This document shows, in pieces, positions 1 through 10,174 of a DNA stretch of 43,007 nt (position 1 is the first letter of the stretch; each line of letters opens with the position of its first letter). Position numbers and translations under genes: made by a program. Where the stretch lies: assembly GCF_026627255.1 (NCBI RefSeq), contig NZ_JAPNLM010000044.1:1-43007 (forward strand). Reading direction: 5' to 3'. The notes below the pieces were generated by a model. It made no database searches. It had not been told where the DNA came from and was given only the letters and a program-made list of their open reading frames with translations. Source of the DNA: Streptomyces antarcticus (GTDB lineage: Bacteria; Actinomycetota; Actinomycetes; Streptomycetales; Streptomycetaceae).

Positions 1-12
1 GGTATGCGGGGC

Positions 13-70
13 GCCGGGTGCCTGGCGGCGGCTGGGGGTGCGGGGTGGGCGGTGCCGGGTGCCTGGCGGC
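13..70. repeat. Two-copy direct repeat, 41-bp period
   Basis: The 17-mer GCCGGGTGCCTGGCGGC occurs at 13-29 and again at 54-70. The 24 bases between are G-rich. It lies in non-coding DNA and its function is unknown. Confidence 0.7.
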
Positions 71-146
71 AGCTCGGGGGGGGCGGTGCCGGGGTGGGCT
101 CGTTCCCGTCCCCATGCGGCACGTGGGGGCTCAGGGGCGGGCATCT

Positions 147-194
147 CCAGCCTCGCCGGCGATTGAGGCGCGGGGTCCGGGGCGGGGCCCCGGG
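147..194 (-). repeat. Interspersed GC-rich repeat, copy A (intergenic)
   Basis: Read on the minus strand this stretch contains GCGCCTCAATCGCCGGCGAG preceded by a GGGCCCCGCCCCGGACCCC block. The same unit, with AAACGCC in place of AATCGCC, appears at 5669-5747 and 14109-14194. Here it sits 28 bp beyond the stop of the acyl-CoA dehydrogenase gene, between genes. From memory this sequence is a common interspersed repeat of Streptomyces intergenic regions; I could not count copies. Confidence 0.7.
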
Positions 195-221
195 TTAGTG
201 AGGCTCGCCGCCCGGGCGGGG

Positions 222-1382
222 TCAGTAGGACTTGGGGAGGCCCAGGGTCTGGTGGGAGACGAAGTTGAGGATCATCTCCCGGCTGACGGGGGCGATCCGG
301 GCCACGCGGGAGGCGGTGATGAGCGAGGCGAGGCCGTACTCGCGGGTGAGGCCGTTGCCGCCGAGGGTGTGGACGGACTGGTCCACGGCCCGGACGCAGG
401 CTTCGGCGGCCGCGTACTTGGCCATGTTCGCGGCCTCGCCCGCGCCCATGTCGTCTCCGGCGTCGTACAGCGCGGCGGCCTTCTGCATCATCAGCCGGGC
501 CAGTTCCAGTTCGATGTGGGACGCCGCGAGGGGGTGGGCGACGGCCTGGTGGGCGCCGATCGGCTCCTTCCAGACCTGGCGGGTCTTCGCGTAGTCGACG
601 GCCTTGGCGAGGGCGTAGCGGCCCATGCCGATCGCGAACGCGGCGGTCATGACGCGCTCGGGATTGAGGCCGGCGAAGAGCTGGAGGAGACCGGCGTCCT
701 CGTCGCCGACAAGGGCGTCGGCGGGCAGACGGACGTCGTCCAGGGTGAGTTCCCACTGCTTCTCGGCGGCTTGGAGCTCCATCTCGATGAGGGAGCGGGA
801 GAAGCCGGGGGTGTCCCGGGGGACGATGAACAGGCAGGGCTTGAGGCGGCCGCTGCGCGCGTCCTCGGTACGGCCGACGATGAGGGTGGCGTCGGCGATG
901 TCCACGCCAGAGATGAAGACCTTGCGGCCGGTGAGGACCCACGTGTCGCCGTCGCGGCGGGCCGTGGTGGTGATGCGGTGGGAGTTGGAGCCGGCGTCCG
1001 GTTCGGTGATGCCGAAGGCCATGGTGCGGGTGCCGTCGGCGAGGCCGGGGAGCCAGGCGCGCTTCTGGGCCTCCGTGCCGAACCGGGAGATGACCGTGCC
1101 GCAGATGGCGGGCGAGACCACCATCATCAGGAGCGGACAGCCGGCGGCGCCGAGTTCCTCCAGGACGATGGAGAGTTCGGCGATGCCGCCGCCTCCGCCG
1201 CCGTACTCCTCGGGGAGGTTGACCCCGAGGTAGCCGAGTTTGGCGGCGTCCGCCCACAGCTCGTCCGGGTGGCCGCCCTCGCGGGCGACGCGGGCGAGGT
1301 ATTCGCGGCCGTACTTGCGGCCGAGGGCGGCGACCGCGGTGCGCAGGTCCCGGTGTTCCTGGGTCTCTATGACGGAGCTCAT
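222..1382 (-). CDS. Acyl-CoA dehydrogenase
   Basis: This 386-residue protein has the usual length and layout of a flavin-dependent acyl-CoA dehydrogenase, which oxidises an acyl-CoA to the 2-enoyl-CoA and passes electrons to ETF. Visible signatures are FGITEPDAGSNSHR in the middle domain and LGGNGLTREYGL near the C-terminus. The C-terminal YEGT-type glutamate of medium-chain enzymes is absent (the stretch reads RIAPVSREM). A glutamate in NPERVMTAA sits where isovaleryl-CoA dehydrogenase carries its catalytic base, so a branched-chain substrate is likely (inference). It is the last gene of a five-gene operon. Its ATG at 1382 overlaps the stop of the carboxylase alpha gene by 4 bases. With the carboxylase and AtuA-like genes upstream, it may act as an AtuD/LiuA-type enzyme. 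Confidence 0.9.
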   Translation of the reverse strand: MSSVIETQEHRDLRTAVAALGRKYGREYLARVAREGGHPDELWADAAKLGYLGVNLPEEYGGGGGGIAELSIVLEELGAAGCPLLMMVVSPAICGTVISRFGTEAQKRAWLPGLADGTRTMAFGITEPDAGSNSHRITTTARRDGDTWVLTGRKVFISGVDIADATLIVGRTEDARSGRLKPCLFIVPRDTPGFSRSLIEMELQAAEKQWELTLDDVRLPADALVGDEDAGLLQLFAGLNPERVMTAAFAIGMGRYALAKAVDYAKTRQVWKEPIGAHQAVAHPLAASHIELELARLMMQKAAALYDAGDDMGAGEAANMAKYAAAEACVRAVDQSVHTLGGNGLTREYGLASLITASRVARIAPVSREMILNFVSHQTLGLPKSY

Positions 1383-3372
1383 GCTTGCGGTTCCTCCTGG
1401 ACTACGGCGAGCAGGGCGCCGAACTCGACCTGTTGGCCGGTGGCGGCGTGGAGCGCGGTGAGCGTGCCGGAGGCGGGCGCGAGGATGCGGTGTTCCATCT
1501 TCATCGCCTCCAGCCAGAGCAGGGGCTGCCCGGCGGTGACGGGGCTGCCGGGGGCCAGGCCCTCGGCGACGCGGACGACGGTGCCGGGCATGGGGGCGAG
1601 CAGGGAGCCCGGTTCGGTGCGGTCCTGGGGGTCCGCGAACCGGGGGACGGGGGTGAGGGTGTGGGAGCCGAGGGCGGAGTCGACGTGGACCTCGGACGTG
1701 TTCGAATTCTGTTTCACGTGGAACAGGCGTCGGATCCCCTCGACTTCGAGGGTGACGAGGTCCCGCTCGGCGGCCAGGACCCGGACGCCGGGGTGGTTCA
1801 CCGGCTGGTACTGGACCTCGTGCTCGGTGCCGGACGCGGTGTAGCGGCGGGTCTGGGGCTGGGAGCGGACGTTGCGCCAGCCGCCGAGGCGGCGGGCGAG
1901 CGGGGCGTCCGGGGCCGGTGCGGCCTCCGCGAGGGCCGCGGCCAGGGCGGCCAGGGAGACGTCCGGGGCCTCCTCGGTGAGGGCGGAGAGGTGGCGCTCG
2001 TAGAAGCCGGTGTCGAGCTGCCCCGCGGTGAACTCCGGGTGGCGCAGGGAGCGTACGAGGAGCTCGCGGTTGGTGGTCAGCCCGTGGATCCGGGCGGCGG
2101 CGAGCGCGTGGGCGAGGGTGCGGACTGCCTCGGCACGGGTGGGGGCGTGGGCGACGACCTTGGCGAGCATCGGGTCGTAGTGGACGGAGACGGTGTCGCC
2201 GTCGGTGAAGCCGGTGTCCACGCGGACGGCTCCGGGGACGGCGAGGGTGTGCAGGACGCCGGTCTGCGGCCGCCAGTCCCGGGCCGGGTCCTCGGCGTAC
2301 AGGCGGGCCTCGACCGCGTGGCCGTCGGGCTCGGGCGGGGTCAGGGGCAGGGCGGCGCCTTCGGCGATCCGCAGCTGGAGGGCGACGAGGTCGAGGCCGA
2401 ACACGGCCTCGGTGACGGGGTGCTCGACCTGGAGGCGGGTGTTCATCTCCAGGAAGTACGGCCGCCCGTCGGCGGTGACGAGGAACTCGACGGTTCCCGC
2501 GCCCTCGTAGGAGACGGCCCGGGCGGCGGCGACGGCCGCCTCGTGGAGGGTGGCGCGCAGCGGCTCGGGCAGGCCGGGCGCGGGCGCCTCCTCGATGACC
2601 TTCTGGTGGCGGCGCTGGAGGGAGCAGTCGCGGGTGCCGAGCGCCCAGACGGTGCCGTGCGCGTCGGCGAGGACCTGCACCTCGACGTGGCGGCCCCGCT
2701 CGACGTACGGCTCGGCGAAGACCTCCGCGTCGCCGAAGGCGGAGGCGGCTTCGGCGCGGGCGCCCGCGAGGGATTCCGGCAGCTCCTCCAAGGCGCGGAC
2801 CACGCGCATGCCGCGGCCTCCGCCGCCGGCCGCGGCCTTGAGCAGGAGGGGCAGGTCCGCTGGGGTGGCGGCGTCCGGGTCGACGGGGTCCAGGAGCGGG
2901 ACTCCGGCGGCGCGCATCAGCTCCTTGGCCCGGGTCTTGGAGGCCATCGCCTCGATGGCGGCGGGGGGCGGCCCGACCCAGGTCAGTCCGGCGGCCCGCA
3001 CCTCGCGGGCGAAGCCGGCGTTCTCGGAGAGGAAGCCGTAGCCGGGGTGGACGGCGTCCGCCCCGGCGGCCAGGGCCGCCTTGATGACGAGGTCGCCGCG
3101 CAGGTAGGTGTCCGCGGGGGCCGCGCCGGGCAGGCGGACGGCCGCGTCGGCCTCGCGGACGTGCAGGGCGTCTTCGTCGGGGTCGGAGTGGACGGCGACG
3201 GTGGCGAGGCCGAGAGCGCGCGCGGTGCGGAAGACGCGTACGGCGATCTCGCCCCGGTTGGCGACGAGGAGGGAGGTGAGGGGCTTGCGGGGGTTGAGGG
3301 GGTTGAGGGGGTTGAGGGGTGTGCCGGAGTCGAGGGGCTTGTCGCTCATGGGCTTGTCGGTCATGGGGGCGC

Positions 3373-3376
<4 letters not shown>
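1379..3376 (-). CDS. Acyl-CoA carboxylase alpha subunit (biotin carboxylase + BCCP)
   Basis: This 665-residue subunit carboxylates its own biotin with ATP and bicarbonate and hands the carboxyl group to the beta subunit. Domains in order: biotin carboxylase N-terminus (LLVANRGEIAVRVFRTAR), ATP-grasp with the glycine-rich KAAAGGGGRGMRVV and EMNTRLQVEHPVTEAVFG, biotin carboxylase C-terminus, a linker domain, and a C-terminal biotinyl domain with EAMKMEH (biotin lysine near residue 626). I chose GTG at 3376 because it overlaps the upstream stop as GTGA, as at the other three junctions of this operon. ATG at 3364 is the alternative. Residues 15-25 contain a PLN repeat from a 9-bp tandem repeat. 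A parS sequence lies within the gene at 1710-1725. The substrate is probably a branched enoyl-CoA (methylcrotonyl- or geranyl-type), not proven. Confidence 0.92.
1710..1725. other. parS: parS site (ParB-binding), intragenic
   Basis: The 16-mer TGTTTCACGTGGAACA is the exact reverse complement of the classical Bacillus parS consensus TGTTCCACGTGAAACA and contains the near-palindromic 14-bp core known from Streptomyces. It lies inside the biotin carboxylase gene and is read there as LFHVKQ. ParB loads on such sites to organise and segregate the chromosome near the origin. I found no second copy in the window and no parA or parB gene. Confidence 0.85.
3291..3317. repeat. 9-bp tandem repeat, three copies
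   Basis: GGGTTGAGG is repeated three times at 3291, 3300 and 3309. On the minus strand it encodes the PLN tripeptide repeat near the N-terminus of the carboxylase alpha subunit, ahead of the first conserved motif. A unit of 9 bp keeps the frame if the copy number changes. Confidence 0.85.
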
Positions 3377-4967
<1,591 letters not shown>

Positions 4968-4971
<4 letters not shown>

Positions 4972-7163
4972 GTTCCGACCTCCGGGTCGGGGGCGGGGCC
5001 CTGGGCGGGCGGCGGGGGCGTGGGCGTGGTCCCGGCCGGGGGTGCGGTTCCGGTCGGGGGCTCGGTTCCGGCCGGGGGCTCGGTCCCGGCCGGGGGCTCG
5101 GTCCCGGCCGGGGGTGCGGTTCCGCCCGGCGGCTCGGTCCCGCCCGGGAGGTCGGTTCCGGCCGGGGGTTCGGTTCCGGCCGGGGGCTCGGTTCCGGCCG
5201 GGAGGCCGGTCGGCGCCGGGGGCTCGGTGGGTGCCGGGAGGAGGTGGGTCGGGATGTCGAGGTGGCGGGCGCGGAGCCATTCGCCGAGGGCTTTGGCCTG
5301 CGGGTCGAAGCGGTGGCCGGAGGCCACGCCGTCTCCGAGGATGCCGGTGACGGTGAAGTTCAGGGCGCGCAGGTGCGGCAGTTCGTGCCGGGTGACGGGG
5401 AGGTCCCGGGTCTCGGGGAGCAGCGCCCGGAAGGCGTCCACCGTCAGGGTGCCGCGCAGCCAGTCCCAGGCGGGGGCCGACTCGACCCATACGCCGACGT
5501 TGGCGTCGCCGCCCTTGTCGCCGCTGCGGGCCCCGGCCAGTGCCCCCAGGGGGGCGCGGGTGGTGGGCCGGCCATGGCCTTGGCCGCCCTGGCCTTGGTC
5601 CGGGTCCCGTTGCGGGGGCTGGTGTGGCCCTGCGGGGCTTTCCCCCACCCCGCCCCTTCCCGAAACCGGGGCTCCGCCCCGGACCCCTTCGGGGGCTCCG
5701 CCCCCCGGCCCCCGCGCCTCAAACGCCGGCGGGGCTGGAAGTGCGGCGCTCACCGCCGACGCTGGTCTGGGGGTGGCAAGCAGCGCCGGTACGGCCGCCG
5801 CTGCGGTGAAGTCCGCCGCCGGGGCTGGAAGTGCGGCCGGGGGCGGTGGAGGGGGGGTGAGCGGTGTTGGTGTGGATGGGGGCGGAGGGGGGATCGGGAG
5901 GCGGGTGCCGTTGGGGAGGATCGCGGTGTGGGGGACCGTGTCGGCCGGGACGTGGGCCGAGGTGAAGACCCCGTACGGCTGGGCCGGGCCCGGCGGGGCC
6001 GTCACGTGGAAGCCCGGGTAGCTGGCGAGGGCCAGTTCGATCGCCGCCGAGGTCAGGGCGCGGCCGACCCGGTCCGGGGACGGGTCGCGGACCACCAGCC
6101 TCAGCAGGGCGCTGGCGGTCTCCTCCGTCGGGGCGTCCTCGTGGTCCGTCCGGGACAGGGTCCACCGCGCCGATGCCACCCCGGCCAGGGATGCGGCGAG
6201 CTGGGAGCGGACCAGGGCCGCCTTCTCCCCGATGTCGAGGCCGGTCAGGACGAACACCACCTCGTTGCGCCAGCCGCCGATGCGGGTCACGCCCACCTTG
6301 AGGGTGGTGGGCGGCGGCTCGCCGAGGACACCCGAGACGCGGACCCGGTCGGGGCCGTCCCCGGTCAGCCGGACCGTGTCGAGCCGCGCGGTGACGTCGG
6401 GGCCCAGGTAGCGGACGCCCTGGGTTTCGTAGAGGAGCTGGGCCGTGACCGTGCCGGTGGTGACGGCGCCGCCCGTGCCCGGGTGCTTGGTGATGACCGA
6501 GGAGCCGTCCTCGGCGACCTCCGCCAGCGGGAAGCCGGGGTGGCGGACGTCGTGGCGCGCGAAGAAGGAGTAGTTCCCGCCGGTGGCCTGGGTGCCGCAC
6601 TCCAGCACGTGGCCCGCGACCACCGCCCCCGCCAGCCGGTCGTACGCGTCCGGCGCCCAGTCGAACCACCAGGCCGCCGAGCCGCTGACCAGGGCCGCGT
6701 CCGTGACCCGGCCGGTGACGACCACGTCGGCCCCGGCCCGCAGGCAGGCCGTGATCCCGGCGCCGCCGAGGTAGGCGTTCGCCGTCAGCGCGCCCTCCTG
6801 GTACGGCATCAGGTCGTCGCCCTCGACGTGCGCGACCGAGACGGGTACGCCCGCCTTCGCCGCGAGTTCCCGTACGGCGTCGGCCAGCCCGGCCGGGTTG
6901 AGGCCGCCCGCGTTCGCGACGATCCGCACCCCCCGCTCCCGCGCGAGCCCGAGGCACTCCTCCAGCTGGCGCAGGAACGTCTTGGCGTAGCCGAGGTCCG
7001 GGTTCTTCAGGCGGTCGCGGCCGAGGATCAGCATCGTCAGCTCGGCGAGGTAGTCCCCGGTCAGCACGTCCAGCGGGCCGCCGGTCAGCATCTCGCGCAC
7101 GGCGCCGGCCCGGTCTCCGTAGAAGCCCGAGGCGTTGCCGATCCGCAGCGGCCGGCGCGTCAC
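4968..7163 (-). CDS. AtuA-like DUF1446 protein with repeat-bearing linker and tail
   Basis: This 731-residue protein belongs to the acyclic terpene utilization AtuA/DUF1446 family, which usually accompanies geranyl- or branched-chain acyl-CoA carboxylase genes. Its biochemical role is unsettled. Residues 1 to about 415 form the DUF1446 domain, starting RPLRIGNASGFYGDR with VANAGGLNPAG and VTGRVTDAALVSGSAAWWF. A Pro/Ala-rich linker of about 115 residues follows. It carries an interspersed DNA repeat read in frame as PAFEARGPGGGAPEG. The conserved small C-terminal domain (ARSGDKGGDANVGVWV, HLRALNFTVTGILGDGVASG) spans about 535-640. The last 90 residues are a low-complexity PPAGTE hexapeptide tail. 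The GTG start at 7163 overlaps the preceding stop. The linker and tail are long for this family, and nothing in either looks catalytic. Confidence 0.85.
5028..5213. repeat. 18-bp tandem repeat array (about 10 imperfect copies)
   Basis: The unit is close to GGCTCGGTTCCGGCCGGG. On the minus strand it is read as repeats of PPAGTE/PPGGTE at the C-terminal tail of the AtuA-like protein. Eighteen bases keep the reading frame, so the tail length can vary without truncating the protein. Confidence 0.85.
5669..5747 (+). repeat. Interspersed GC-rich repeat, copy B (inside a gene)
   Basis: It contains GGGCTCCGCCCCGGACCCC (5670-5688) and GCGCCTCAAACGCCGGCGGG (5714-5733). It matches copies A and C and lies within the linker of the AtuA-like gene, translated on the minus strand as PAFEAR. 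A 16-bp piece, GGGGCTGGAAGTGCGG (5731-5746), is repeated at 5821-5836, so part of the unit has been duplicated locally. Confidence 0.8.
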
Positions 7164-8005
7164 CCGGCGGCCCGCGGTGCGCGGCCGGGGCCCGCCGGGC
7201 CCGCGAAGGCCTGCGCGATGTCCAGCCAGCGGTCAGCGTCGGGACCGGTGGCCGTCAGGGCCAGGTCGGCGCGGTGGGCGCGCTGGGTGACGAGCAGGCA
7301 GAAGTCGAGCGCCGGGCCGGTGATCCGCTGCGGGGCGTCGGCCGGGCCGTACGTCCACAGGCCTTCCGCGCCCGGAGCACCCGGAGCGCCCGCCCCACCC
7401 GGGGCACCCCCGGCGCCCGGCGCCGTCAGCTCCACCCGGAACTCCCCGGCGGGCGCGGGCAGTCCGCGTACCGCGTAGGCGTAGTCGCGGGCCCGTACGC
7501 CGATCCGGGCCACGTGCCGCAGCCGGCCCGTCGGGGTCCGGCGGACCCCGAGGGCGTCGGCCACGTCCTGGCCGTGTGCCCAGGTCTCCATCAGCCGGGC
7601 GCTCGCCATCGAGGCGGCCTTCATCGGCGGCCCGTACCAGGGGAAGCGGGTGTCGGGCGAGGCCGCGGCCAGTGCCGCGCCGAGGGCGGTGCGCCCGGCC
7701 CGCCAGCGGGCGAGCAGTTCGGCGGGCGGCAGTCCCGCGCCCTCCTCCGCGCCGTCGTCGACGAAGGAGTCGGGAGCCTTCAGAGCCGCCTCGACCATCC
7801 CGGCGAAGCCGTCGGCGTCGGTGAGGGAGAGCAGGGCCGCCCGGTCGGTCCAGTGCAGGTGGGCGATCTGGTGGGCGACGCTCCAGCCGGGCGCGGGGGT
7901 GGGACGGGACCAGTCGGCTGTGGGCAACTGGCCTACCAGAGAGTCCAGTTCGCGGCTCTCCTCGGAGAGATCGGTGAAGACGGCGACGGCGGACGGATCG
8001 GGCAC
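7160..8005 (-). CDS. TIGR03084-type / mycothiol maleylpyruvate isomerase-like protein
   Basis: This 281-residue protein resembles the TIGR03084 family of the DinB / mycothiol-dependent maleylpyruvate isomerase fold. The N-terminal four-helix part carries typical metal-site features: WSVAHQIAHLHWTDRAALLS and METWAHGQDVADALG, where His residues and Asp/Glu would bind a divalent metal. The C-terminal part includes a Gly/Ala/Pro insertion (APGAGGAPGGAGAPGAPGAEG). The start is GTG 8005 because GGGGAG lies 7 bases upstream, whereas the frame upstream of it has no family features. It is the first gene of the five-gene acyl-CoA catabolic operon and overlaps the AtuA-like gene by 4 bases. Its substrate is unknown; association with branched-chain acyl-CoA clusters is recurrent in actinomycetes. 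Confidence 0.8.
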   Translation of the reverse strand: MPDPSAVAVFTDLSEESRELDSLVGQLPTADWSRPTPAPGWSVAHQIAHLHWTDRAALLSLTDADGFAGMVEAALKAPDSFVDDGAEEGAGLPPAELLARWRAGRTALGAALAAASPDTRFPWYGPPMKAASMASARLMETWAHGQDVADALGVRRTPTGRLRHVARIGVRARDYAYAVRGLPAPAGEFRVELTAPGAGGAPGGAGAPGAPGAEGLWTYGPADAPQRITGPALDFCLLVTQRAHRADLALTATGPDADRWLDIAQAFAGPAGPGRAPRAAG

Positions 8006-8056
8006 GGTGCGCTCCCCTCTCGGCGTGAGGGGAAGACTGGCAGCCTCCGTTAAAAC

Positions 8057-8078
8057 AATCAAGCACGCTTGCATGATT
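8057..8078. promoter_or_regulatory. 22-bp palindrome, likely TetR-type operator of the acyl-CoA operon
   Basis: The sequence starts AATCA, ends TGATT, and has a CAAGC/GCTTG core. Comparison with its reverse complement gives 18 of 22 identical positions. It lies 52-73 bases upstream of the GTG of the first operon gene, in an unusually A+T-rich patch. CAAGC-type palindromes of this kind are common targets of TetR-family regulators of fatty-acid and branched-chain acyl-CoA catabolism. No regulator gene adjoins it. Confidence 0.65.
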
Positions 8079-8351
8079 TTATGGAGAGGCGGCACGAGGC
8101 GGCACGTTCCCAGCCACGGACCCCAACCCGGGGGCCAAGAAGCGGACTTGGCGTGTCGCACGGCGCGTGCAGGTCCCGGGCGGCGGCGTCCGACGGGGAC
8201 GCGGGGGCAATTCAGGCCGTAAGCGGGAAACTCGCGATACGTCACCGGATGTCCCGTCGATACTGGACGTTCCGCTCCGGGCCCGGGCGAGCACACCACG
8301 TTCATGTCACTCGACGAACTCGACGAAACTCGACGAAGAGGATGAACCGAC
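8079..8351. other. Intergenic region between divergent transcription units
   Basis: This stretch carries no convincing gene. It holds the 5' flank of the minus-strand operon palindrome and the leader of the CocE-type hydrolase. That leader ends in three copies of CTCGACGAA (8310-8318, 8319-8327, 8329-8337) followed by GAAGAGG as ribosome binding site. Confidence 0.6.
8310..8337 (+). repeat. CTCGACGAA tandem repeat in a 5' leader
   Basis: Three copies of the 9-mer CTCGACGAA, with one extra A before the third, end 14 bases before the GTG start of the hydrolase. They overlap the purine-rich ribosome binding site. Confidence 0.75.
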
Positions 8352-10010
8352 GTGACTCCAGCCGCCTCCTCCCGCCCCGACTCCTCCGCCTCCTCCGACG
8401 CTCCCGCCCCGTCCTCCCTCTATCCCGAACTCGACGCGACCGCCCTCGGCGCCTTCGTCACCGCCCTGGAGAGCGGCGACCTCACCGGCCTGGCCCCCGC
8501 CCGCGCGGCCGAGATCGCCGAGGCCCGCTCCGTGGCCGTCTTCACCCGCGGCAAGGTGACCGGCGCCGACGGGGACCGGCTCGACGCCGCGCTCTGGCGC
8601 CACACCGGGGCCGGACCCCGGCCCGTGATCGTGATGCCGTCGCCCTGGACCGACCTGGGCTGGCTCACGTACGCCGTCCAGGCCACCCTCTTCGCGGCCC
8701 GCGGCTACGACGTCCTCGCCTACACCACCCGCGGCTTCGCCGCCTCCGAGGGCCAGGTCGACGTGGCGGGCCCGCTCGACGTCGCCGACGGCAGCCGGGC
8801 CCTGGACCACCTCATCGAGCGGGCCTCCGGACCGGTGACGAAGATCGGCTTCCTCGGGGACTCGTACGGCTCCGGCATCAGCCAGCTCGTCGCCGCGCAC
8901 GACACCCGCGTCGACGCCGTGGTCGCGCTCAGCAGCTGGGGCGACCTCGGGGAGGCGTTCTACGAGAACTCCACCCGGCACGTCGCGGCCGTACGGGCCC
9001 TGCTCGGCGCGGCGGCGAAGGCGCGGCTGAGCCCGCAGACGCAGAGCGTCTTCGACAACGTCCTCGGCGACCGCGACATCCTGGGCACCCTCCAATGGGC
9101 GGAGATCCGCTCGCCGTTCAGCCACATCAAGGAACTCAACCGCCGCCAGGTGCCCGTCTACTTCGCGCACGCCTGGCACGAGACCCTCTTCCCGGCCAAC
9201 CAGACGCTGAAGATGTTCAACGAGCTGACCGGCCCCAAGCGCCTCGCCCTCTCCATCGGGGACCACTCCGGCCCCGAGATGACGGGCATGCTCGGCCTGC
9301 CCAACCGGATCTGGACGGACGCCCACCGCTGGTTCGACCACCACCTCCGCGGCATCGACAACGGCATCGCCGACGAGGGCCAGGTGCTCAGCGAGGTCAT
9401 GTGGAACAAGACCCTCGAACCGCGCCCCACCTGGCACTCCCTCACCGAGCGGGTTCACCGGCTGCACCTGGCGGGCGGCGGGGAACTCACCGAGGAGCCG
9501 GAGGCCGGCTGGACGGCGGGCGTCCTGTGCGGGGTCGACACCCCGGCCACCGTCGCCGACGCGGTCGTCACCGCCGGGTACGCCGAGATCGCCGGCTGCC
9601 CGAAGGTCTACCCGACGGCCGACATCGACCGCACCGTCGCCGCGGTGTGGGCATCGGCCCCGGCCGAGGAGACCACCCGGCTGCGCGGCACGCCGAGGCT
9701 GCGCGTCACCTACCGGGCGGCGAATCCGAGTTCCACCTTCGTCGCGTACCTGCTCGACCTGGCGCCCGACGGCACGGCCCACATCGTCACGCACGCCCCG
9801 TACACCGACCTGGACTCGGCTCCCGACAGCCTGATCAGCGCGGACATCGACCTCCAGGCGACGGCGTACGACGTCCCGCCCGGGCACCGGCTGATGCTGG
9901 TGATCGACGCCCGCGACCCCTTCTACGGGGACGCCAACCTGCCGCGCGCGACGCTGTCCTTCACCTCCCCGGAGACGACGCCGTCGTACGTGGACCTGCC
10001 GCTCGGCTGA
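8352..10010 (+). CDS. CocE/NonD family alpha/beta hydrolase (S15-like)
   Basis: This 552-residue protein resembles X-Pro dipeptidyl-peptidase S15/CocE esterases, which hydrolyse ester or amide bonds through a Ser-Asp-His triad. The nucleophile is in GFLGDSYGSG (Ser171), after a strand with GYDVLAYTTRGFAASEG. Candidate acid and histidine are in VYFAHAWHETLFPANQ and LSIGDHSGPEM. The C-terminal half (RLHLAGGGELTEEPE to TLSFTSPETTPSYVDL) fits the jelly-roll domain of CocE proteins. GTG 8352 is preceded by GAAGAGG at suitable spacing. I see no signal peptide, so a cytoplasmic role is likely. The gene stands alone between a divergent operon and a terminator, and its substrate cannot be told from the sequence. 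Confidence 0.88.
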   Translation: MTPAASSRPDSSASSDAPAPSSLYPELDATALGAFVTALESGDLTGLAPARAAEIAEARSVAVFTRGKVTGADGDRLDAALWRHTGAGPRPVIVMPSPWTDLGWLTYAVQATLFAARGYDVLAYTTRGFAASEGQVDVAGPLDVADGSRALDHLIERASGPVTKIGFLGDSYGSGISQLVAAHDTRVDAVVALSSWGDLGEAFYENSTRHVAAVRALLGAAAKARLSPQTQSVFDNVLGDRDILGTLQWAEIRSPFSHIKELNRRQVPVYFAHAWHETLFPANQTLKMFNELTGPKRLALSIGDHSGPEMTGMLGLPNRIWTDAHRWFDHHLRGIDNGIADEGQVLSEVMWNKTLEPRPTWHSLTERVHRLHLAGGGELTEEPEAGWTAGVLCGVDTPATVADAVVTAGYAEIAGCPKVYPTADIDRTVAAVWASAPAEETTRLRGTPRLRVTYRAANPSSTFVAYLLDLAPDGTAHIVTHAPYTDLDSAPDSLISADIDLQATAYDVPPGHRLMLVIDARDPFYGDANLPRATLSFTSPETTPSYVDLPLG

Positions 10011-10080
10011 GTGCCCCCGGCCCTTGAGCCGCTGGGTCCCTGACCCGTCAAGTCCTCGAGCCCCTAGCCCCTAGCCCCGA

Positions 10081-10125
10081 GCCCGCCCGCCCCGCCGGAC
10101 CCCCGTGCCGGCGGAGCGGGCGGGC
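10081..10125. terminator. Bidirectional terminator hairpin
   Basis: The 18-base arms at 10081-10098 and 10108-10125 (GCCCGCCCGC... and ...GCGGGCGGGC) pair with one mismatch around a 9-base loop. It lies between the converging hydrolase gene and the small minus-strand gene. There is no T tract, as is usual for GC-rich actinomycete terminators. Confidence 0.75.
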
Positions 10126-10174
10126 CGCTACGGGGCCCTCTTCGGGCCCCTGTCCGATCCCCTCTCCGGGCCCT

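Larger units (their letters stand above)
1..221. other. Non-coding start of window
   Basis: I see no gene that I can support here. The open frames that cross it are GC-rich shadows. It holds a two-copy direct repeat (13-70) and one copy of an interspersed repeat (147-194), both listed separately. It is the 3' flank of the acyl-CoA dehydrogenase operon. Confidence 0.6.

Noticed and set aside
18..1844. 608-codon plus-strand frame opposite the dehydrogenase and carboxylase genes
   Set aside because: It is antisense to two clear enzymes and composed of Gly/Val/Ala/Asp-rich sequence typical of GC-rich shadow frames.
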